DNA of 64,000 nt from Azorinus chamasolen (taxonomy: Eukaryota > Mollusca > Bivalvia > Cardiida > Solecurtidae): assembly GCA_963576725.1 (NCBI GenBank), contig OY755244.1, positions 35,752,609-35,816,608 of the forward strand, in the 5' to 3' direction. The position numbers and the translations under genes are program-made. Below, one piece after another: positions 54,809-64,000 of the stretch (positions are counted from its first letter, which is position 1; each line of letters begins with the position of its first letter). The notes beneath the pieces are model-generated. The model searched no databases. It saw only the letters and a program-made list of their open reading frames with translations, and was not told where the DNA came from.

Positions 54809-54978
54809 GGATAACCGTTGCGTATTTGAAGATTTGCAGCAGTATATCGGTGGTTTATATGTCGCAAATTTAGTTTTACATGTTATCCCTATTCTAACGC
54901 GTCGCATGTAAAACTAAATTTGCGACATATAAACCACCGATATACTGCTGCAAATCTTCAAATACGCAACGGTTATCC
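54809..54978. repeat. 74-bp perfect inverted repeat
   Basis: Left arm 54809-54882 and right arm 54905-54978 read as exact complements, with 22-nt loop. A single-copy match of CAGTATATCGGTGGTTTATATG occurs at 56513-56534. Loop and right flank share TTATCCCTATTCTAA. Confidence 0.9.
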
Positions 54979-54987
54979 CTATTCTAA

Positions 54988-55470
54988 TGAAACCATAGAT
55001 CCAGATGGTCAAAAACAAACAATACTTTAAGTCCTTTGATATTTTCTCTATGTCGTCATAGCATGACGTCATGAAACACCGCATATTTCCGCATTACGCA
55101 CATAGAAAATAGTTCTCCCGATACCCAGCAATTATGCTTATATTGATTATACCAAGAACTGGTGTTTTCACTTGATACTTTGATTTTCACAAATGAAAAC
55201 CGTTAAGTCATGGTCCGTTGAATTTCTGACGGTAGGTCCCTTTCAAAACTACGAAAGATGAATCAAATTTGACCTCGACATTGCTCGAAATTCCACAATA
55301 ATTGTACACATTGACAACGGAATTATTTATTTTTAAATTGTTTGCAATGTGGAACTGGTTGCATATTCAAAATACTTTGGCTGATTGGTGTATTTGATGA
55401 GAATGATGATGGGCCAAGTGGACGTGCAAATGGAAATTATCAAGAGCGACACTCTACAGGCATGTTTGGA
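54988..55470. other. Unassigned sequence
   Basis: Contains ATAGCATGACGTCATG-type CRE-like palindrome at 55058-55070. No gene evident before the recombinase relic. Confidence 0.3.
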
Positions 55471-55499
55471 ATTTGCAAAGAGCCCTCGAGTGGTCTTGA

Positions 55500-55830
55500 G
55501 TGGGTGGGGCGAATTCTCTTTATGGGACTGTCCTTGAAGAATTGAAGAATACTGCCGCTTCTGATTGTCGGACGAGTCGGCATTATAGCTTCGGACACTG
55601 GCTTCATTCTGATGACCGGACTTATTCATTATTTCCCTGGTTTTGACACCAGCATAGGCCAACAGCTAGTGCATGATTGCGGTCTCTCGGACACAGTGAC
55701 TTGTGTTTTAAAACTTTTGACGAAACAAGCCTCAGCAGAAATTGTTTTCATCATTTCGTTCAGCACACGCTCACCAACAGGCCTGGATGTGTATATGATT
55801 CTTCATAATCGACTGAACGTTTGGGTTACT
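55500..55830 (-). pseudogene. Tyrosine recombinase relic (Crypton/DUF3504-type)
   Basis: On the minus strand, PVGERVLNEMMKTISAEA is followed, after a frame change, by TSHCVRETAIMH, an in-frame stop, then LLAYAGVKTREIMNKSGHQ and NEASVRSYNADSS. The H-x-x-R, GH and following Tyr match the catalytic C-terminal box of tyrosine recombinases as found in Cryptons and Crypton-derived ZMYM/QRICH1/KCTD1-like proteins. At least one frameshift and one stop break it. The upstream catalytic Arg and DNA-binding parts were not found. Confidence 0.65.
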
Positions 55831-55839
55831 GAATGAAAT

Positions 55840-56512
55840 GGTTCGATCACGGAAGCAGTTTTATCAGGTATGTTTTCAGAGATTTACATGACATGTTTCC
55901 TGCATGACTCATAAAGTGTACTTTTGTCAGAGATCTTAGGTTTTCTATTATATGTATACCACGAAGAGCGAAATTCAATGTTATGTCAAACCACTTTTCT
56001 TTGGAAAGATTTGTGATTTATGACAGAGAGGAAACCTGAGTTTTGTAGTGTTTTCATATCATTGTCTGTGATCGGTTGGTAATGTTTAAGTGTTGTCAGG
56101 TCCTTCTTAAATAGTTTCAGCATGGATATAAAGCTCACAGCTACATGGTTATATACCTTAATCTTATATTTACAGGGTGCAAGTGCCACAAACACCTCAA
56201 AACAGAATAGAGGAAGAGAAACGTTTGTTCAATGACAGTGAATTAGATCAACATGTGAAATAAATGGACTCAGGATCAACTTGTGGGAATTTGCGATAGA
56301 TATTTGAATAGAATCGCCAGACTCACATTGATTACAACCATAAAATGTGTTAAAAAAACAACAAGCAAAATGAAAACATTTGACATTTCATTCATCCAGT
56401 GTCTTCGTTCATTCAGACCCATTCATTCAATTTTACTATTAATGCGCGTATGAATATTTCGTAGTAAATTTTCTAGTGATTCGGTTTCCGACAGTATATT
56501 CATTTTTCCGAC
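55840..56512. other. Unassigned sequence
   Basis: No feature recognised; short ORFs on the minus strand (55986-56195) lack any motif. Confidence 0.3.
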
Positions 56513-56764
56513 AGTATATCGGTGGTTTATATGCTTCAAATTTTGTCACGTGGACCAATCAGAATGCGTGTTACAAAAATGTTGCATTAGAATCAGTGTT
56601 TGAGGGTTTTGAAGGTATTTTCTAACATTTATAACCAATTACAACATTCTTTTCACCTGGTCACCTACACATCTTTGTTAATTACCCTAAATGGACAGAC
56701 AACGTAGGCAAATAGTGCATACATAGTAGGTCATTAGTATTGGGATTATTACAATCAAATTCTA

Positions 56765-56860
56765 GGTTGTTGAGGCAGGTGGTAGCAAAATACTGGTCAA
56801 AAGTAATGCAGAAAGCTCTTATAGGAACTTTCTGCATTACTTGTATCCTGTATTCTTGTA
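56765..56860. mobile_element. Pogo-like MITE (family E) hairpin
   Basis: AAGTAATGCAGAAAGCTCTTATAGGAACTTTCTGCATTACTT palindrome (read in part) near 56802-56842; termini decayed. Confidence 0.65.
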
Positions 56861-57112
56861 TAAAACGTGCTGTTGTAGTCCAGATTACCCATGTAGTAAC
56901 AAGGCGATTCTCGTGCTCACACGCTGTTGTTGACCGGTTTTAATCATACCTTTGCGGGGCCTAACGTCAACAGTCGCCACGAGTACAGCACCCTGATAAC
57001 AGCATAATTCTAATAAACCGTCAATGAAATAGTGTGTAGTCATGGTTGTATTTTGAACAATTAAATGAACACAGGAAAGCAGAAAAAAGATTTATGCAAG
57101 AATAGCGTTAAA

Positions 57113-57234
57113 ACACGTTTGTTTTGGGCAATAACATCTGCAGTGCCCCTTGGGACTGTTGCTCTCGCCCTTCTGGCTCGGGACAACAACAGCCCCTCGG
57201 GACACTGCAGGTGTTATTGCCCGAAAAAACGTGT
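57113..57234. mobile_element. 122-bp foldback element
   Basis: ACACGTTTGTTTTGGGCAAT / ATTGCCCGAAAAAACGTGT arms, inner CTGCAGTGCCCC / GGGACACTGCAG. Confidence 0.75.
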
Positions 57235-57235
57235 A

Positions 57236-57487
57236 TTAACCCTTTCCCTCATATAAACGTGTTTTCAATGCATTGGCAAACAGAGTAGACCCAGATCAGA
57301 CGGCTCATAGAGGAGCCGTCTGATCATGGTCTGCTCTGTTTGCTAAAATAATTTGATAAATCTGTTTCCATGCTTTCTAAAATGTCTACAATGTTCCACC
57401 TTCTATATTTCTTTATAACTATTTTTGTTAATTAGTATTCAGTAGGTATTGAAATTTGGCCTAAATACAGAACAGGGAAAGGGTTAA
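57236..57487 (+). mobile_element. Type 1a TTAA-MITE, complete
   Basis: Starts 2 bp after the foldback. TTAA at both ends; hairpin 57276-57343. Confidence 0.88.
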
Positions 57488-57575
57488 TCCTCTATTGAGC
57501 GACCATCGTTTTACTAAACCGAGCTTTTTAATATTAATGTCAGCAATAACAACTGTATGTACATGTATATAGACA

Positions 57576-57774
57576 TTAACCCTTTCCTCATATAAACACT
57601 TTTTCATGCATTTGCAAACAGAGTAGACCCAGATCAGACATCTCCTATAGGAGCCGTCTGATCAGGGTCTACGCTGTTCACTAATGTAACTTCCATATTT
57701 CATTACAACTATTTTGTCAATGAATATTCAGTAGATATTGAAATTGTACTAGTATAGAACAGGGAAAGGGTAAA
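57576..57774 (+). mobile_element. Type 1a TTAA-MITE, tail shortened
   Basis: TTAA 57576-57579; right site GTAAAA. Hairpin 57614-57681. Confidence 0.8.
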
Positions 57775-57814
57775 ATATGGCAGACTCCACCAATATTGAA
57801 CATGAATACTATTA

Positions 57815-57952
57815 GTTACACGGTTATTTGGCAGGGTGTACCGGCTGGTATGACCGGGTTAGATCCCGTATTTCCTGAGGCGTTAGCCGAAGGAAATACA
57901 TGGTCTAACCCGGTCATACCAGCCCGTACACCCTGCCAAATTACCGTGTAAC
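57815..57952. mobile_element. 138-bp foldback element
   Basis: GTTACACGGTTATTTGGCAG / CTGCCAAATTACCGTGTAAC arms of about 50 bp. Inner pair GTATTTCCTGAGG / CCGAAGGAAATAC. Confidence 0.85.
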
Positions 57953-58470
57953 GAATTTATTACCAGTCAGAGATCCGATTTACCTAATTAAGAAACGAAC
58001 AACTCTTTATTTGCTGACATTAGATCTCTAATTATATTACGACATGACAAGGAAAACATGACGTCATCACATAGCAAATATGACTTCGTCACAGAGCAAT
58101 TTCGAAAGAGGAATTCAAACTTCACTTGTAAACATTTGAGTTTAAACGGTTACACGATGTACTGAGAAGTTGATAGTGTCAAACTGAGGAACATACGAGG
58201 AACAGTTTTTTACGTTTATTATCGATTATTTGGTCGTAATCCGTCCAGAATTAATGGAGTAAGGACGATATGAAAGTTCGAATCGACGCTAGAAACAAAA
58301 ACAAATCGAATGACATCATGCGTCAAATTTGAATTCTGTATTCTCCGTGGAAGACGCCGAATACGGTTCTGTACACCCCGGCAGTTTTTGGCAATATGAC
58401 CAATCAAATTCCAAGGATTTACTCCGACTGGTAATAAAAAGTTTTACCAATCGGTACAGAACCACATGCA
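57953..58470. other. Unassigned, possible outer inverted repeat
   Basis: ATTACCAGTCAGAG (57960) and CTCCGACTGGTAAT (58421) may be outer arms around 450 bp. No gene recognised. Confidence 0.35.
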
Positions 58471-58479
58471 AGATATTTT

Positions 58480-58755
58480 ATAAGCAAACAGAACAGAATC
58501 TGATCAAACAGCTTTTGTACAGAGGTCCAGATAAGATGCGTGAATTAAAATATGTTCCAGTATAACTTCTTTATTTCTCCACCAAACCCTATGTTGTGAC
58601 CACTCTTTAGAATCGTCTCAAAGAGACGATTCTAAAGAGTGGTCACAACATATTGACGATTTTAGTATTTGAGTACGCACCGTTGTCCGTAGCTCTGGTG
58701 TATAAGATGCCATCTGATCCGAGTCTGCTCTGTAAAGGTGTCGAGAGTAAACGGT
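58480..58755. mobile_element. Type 1 MITE hairpin split by family H7
   Basis: AGCAAACAGAACAGAATCTG (58481) and GCCATCTGATCCGAGTCTGC (58709) are the two arms, separated by H7 at 58528-58699. Confidence 0.7.
58528..58699. mobile_element. Palindromic MITE (family H7), complete
   Basis: CCAGATAAGATG start; arms CCCTATGTTGTGACCACTCT / AGAGTGGTCACAACAT; loop CGTCTCAAAGAGACG. Confidence 0.82.
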
Positions 58756-58908
58756 TGACTGACCCTTCATAACGGCATATGAACTAGAAAATTTATACTG
58801 TATAATCAGATCTACATTGTATCTAACTCCATTAGCAAACAGCAAATGCTGTTCAGACAGCTATATGATCTTGATCTACTCTGTTTGCAAATAAGTCTAT
58901 TTATCAAG
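58756..58908 (-). mobile_element. Type 1b MITE, diverged
   Basis: GCAAACAGCAAATGCTGTTC ... GATCTTGATCTACTCTGTTTGC; ends decayed. Confidence 0.6.
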
Positions 58909-59057
58909 TACCCATTCCCTCATAGCAAATGCTCTATTTATCACAATGGTTTCAAAGCTACACAATTCTAAATTTTCCTTTTCTCTACTAAAATCTCCTT
59001 TTTGGTAGATTTATTCATAAAGGTTGGATCAAAATATAACCTATGGGTAATGGGTTA
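58909..59057 (+). mobile_element. Type 2 TTAA-MITE, left arm deleted
   Basis: ACCCATTCCCTCATAGCAAA joins the left end to the right arm. Right TTAA 59054-59057. Confidence 0.75.
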
Positions 59058-59120
59058 AACCTTTATCCTGATGTAAATGAAAAAATGACTGCTCAAATTT
59101 GAATCTGGTGCAATTTTGAC

Positions 59121-59520
59121 TACAGTAAAATGGTGATAATCCGAGGACTGTTCGTAACTGAGAAAATGCTCCAAAAATCGAGTTATCGAGACTCAGATTA
59201 CACTGTACAGTAGAACCCCTCTAAACCGGACGTCAAATTTAGTATAAATATCGGTCTTTGAGACAGGTGGCAGCTTAATGCAGAATGAAAGTCATGCAGA
59301 AAGCTCCTCTAGGAGCTTTCTGCATGACTTTCACCCTGCATTAAGCAGTCACCTGGCTTTAAGTATCTAAATTCTTCTGTACTAGAATTCCGGTTTAGAG
59401 GGGTTTTACGGTACATTGTTGTATTAAAGTAATAGATTGCAGGTCCAGACCTTACAAATTCTCTCGGATTAGACCATATGCTAGGAAAATCGCTCCTCGG
59501 ATTATCACCATTTTACTGTA
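59121..59520. mobile_element. Pogo-like MITE hosting another pogo-like MITE
   Basis: TACAGTAAAATGGTGATAAT at 59121 and ATTATCACCATTTTACTGTA ending at 59520 are exact complements, with TA ends. The inner element lies at 59205-59413. Confidence 0.88.
59205..59413. mobile_element. Pogo-like MITE (family E), complete, nested
   Basis: TACAGTAGAACCCCTCTAAA / TTTAGAGGGGTTTTACGGTA. Hairpin GCAGCTTAATGCAGAATGAA with apex AAGCTCCTCTAGGAGCTT. Reference copy of family E. Confidence 0.88.
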
Positions 59521-59686
59521 CTTCCAAGTCAATTTAGCTTTTTGAAAATCATTGACCAAGCAACTCATCTGGATCCAAGCTGTTTGCAAACGTGATTCAG
59601 GTCGCTAATAGCAGCATAAGGGGTAAGCTGTACAAGTCCATCTAAGTATCAAAGTTCACTAAGATTCAGTTTCTATTCCAATTTCA

Positions 59687-63446
<3,760 letters not shown>

Positions 63447-63457
63447 AACTTAAAGCT

Positions 63458-63571
63458 TAACACTTCCCACCAGAGATATGACATTTTACGCCTATGCAAA
63501 CAGAGTTGACCCAGATCAGACGGCTAGATCTTGTCACTATTATTTGCATGGATACTCAAGGAGTAAAGGGT
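63458..63571 (+). mobile_element. Type 1b MITE, right arm deleted
   Basis: GCAAACAGAGTTGACCCAGA then CTCAAGGAGTAAAGGG. Confidence 0.65.
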
Positions 63572-63718
63572 TTACTTTTCATAGTTACAATGTAAAGGTC
63601 CAATGAAAACCATTAAAGTATGACCGTGTACTACATTCACGTGTCTCAGTGTGCTCTTTTTTCTCATTATACAGTAATATTAAAAGATTAGCAAATGCTC
63701 TTAAATGACTACATGTCT

Positions 63719-63925
63719 TTTAACTCTTACCACGTAGACATCTTTGCAAAAACAGTACACCCTACAGGAGCCATCTGATCGGGATCTGCTCTGCTTGCTT
63801 ATGAAATTATATAGAACTGATTCTACCATTTCTGCCATGGCTAAAAAATCCTCAGTTCATATACATGTACCACTATAAAAAATTTAGATAATAAATTTTC
63901 ATAATGTCATTACAGGTATTTTTCT
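63719..63925 (+). mobile_element. Type 1b TTAA-MITE
   Basis: TTAA 63720-63723; left arm shortened; right arm TGATCGGGATCTGCTCTGCT. Beyond 63926 nothing recognised. Confidence 0.7.
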
Positions 63926-64000
63926 GTTGTCTATTAAAGGACCCATTCCCACTGCAAAATATTTAACATTTTTCCCAATTTTTTATTGAGAAAAATATCC

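Overview
This window looks like nuclear DNA from a lophotrochozoan animal, most likely a bivalve mollusc. It has AT-rich introns with GT/AG splice sites, metazoan chromatin and SUMO-pathway genes, a tRNA-derived SINE, pearl/CvA-like repeats with internal tandem units of roughly 150-165 bp, and a very dense population of miniature DNA transposons. The host assignment rests on recognition alone; no search was run.

Three host genes are well supported. (1) An intronless 600-residue ORF at 6034-7836 (- strand) encodes a 12-pass membrane protein of otopetrin (proton channel) type. (2) A five-exon gene at 18221-26144 (+ strand) encodes a 231-residue NSMCE2/MMS21 SUMO E3 ligase with an intact C-terminal SP-RING. 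(3) The last three coding exons of an enhancer-of-zeste gene (EZH2/E(z), PRC2 histone H3K27 methyltransferase) lie at 63185-59687 (- strand); its 5' part is outside the window. A weaker candidate is a spliced 45-codon ORF (40412-42434, + strand) behind a host-like 5' region, lying inside a 6-kb DNA element. No operons, rRNA genes or CRISPR arrays are present.

Transposase or recombinase relics are a broken Tc1/mariner transposase (45383-46368, -) and a broken C-terminal piece of a tyrosine recombinase (Crypton/DUF3504 type, about 55500-55830, -).

Most of the remaining sequence is repeats. The dominant class is MITEs flanked by TTAA with CCCTTTCC-type ends (piggyBac-like hallmarks), each carrying one long hairpin near one end. 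Type 1 has a hairpin starting GCAAACAGAG (subtypes 1a and 1b differ in the long tail). Type 2 has a GAAACCATTGTGATAAATAG hairpin. Type 3 has an AGTTTGGATCC hairpin, and one type 4 copy has a TGTAAATAGTGC hairpin. A second class has pogo-like TACAGT ends (TA duplication) and also carries hairpins. Remarkably, types 1, 2 and 4 and three pogo-like families share the same hairpin apex, GCTCC-TATA-GGAGC or a close variant, although ends and arms differ. Elements are nested several deep and often abut so that neighbours share one TTAA.

Layout: 1-5.7 kb repeats; 5.8-7.9 kb otopetrin-like gene; 7.9-16.4 kb repeats, including two runs of abutting MITEs; 16.5-18.0 kb a CAGGG-ended element with a 5-bp duplication; 18.2-26.2 kb NSMCE2 with MITE-filled introns and a 1-kb foldback; 26-38 kb MITEs, pearl-like arrays and a 1.5-kb foldback; 38.6-44.6 kb a 6-kb CAGGG-ended element holding the candidate small gene; 45-54 kb Tc1 relic, pearl-like repeats and another CAGGG-ended element; 54-59 kb perfect inverted repeats and the recombinase relic; 59-64 kb EZH2 3' end, a SINE with a 15-bp duplication, and MITEs.
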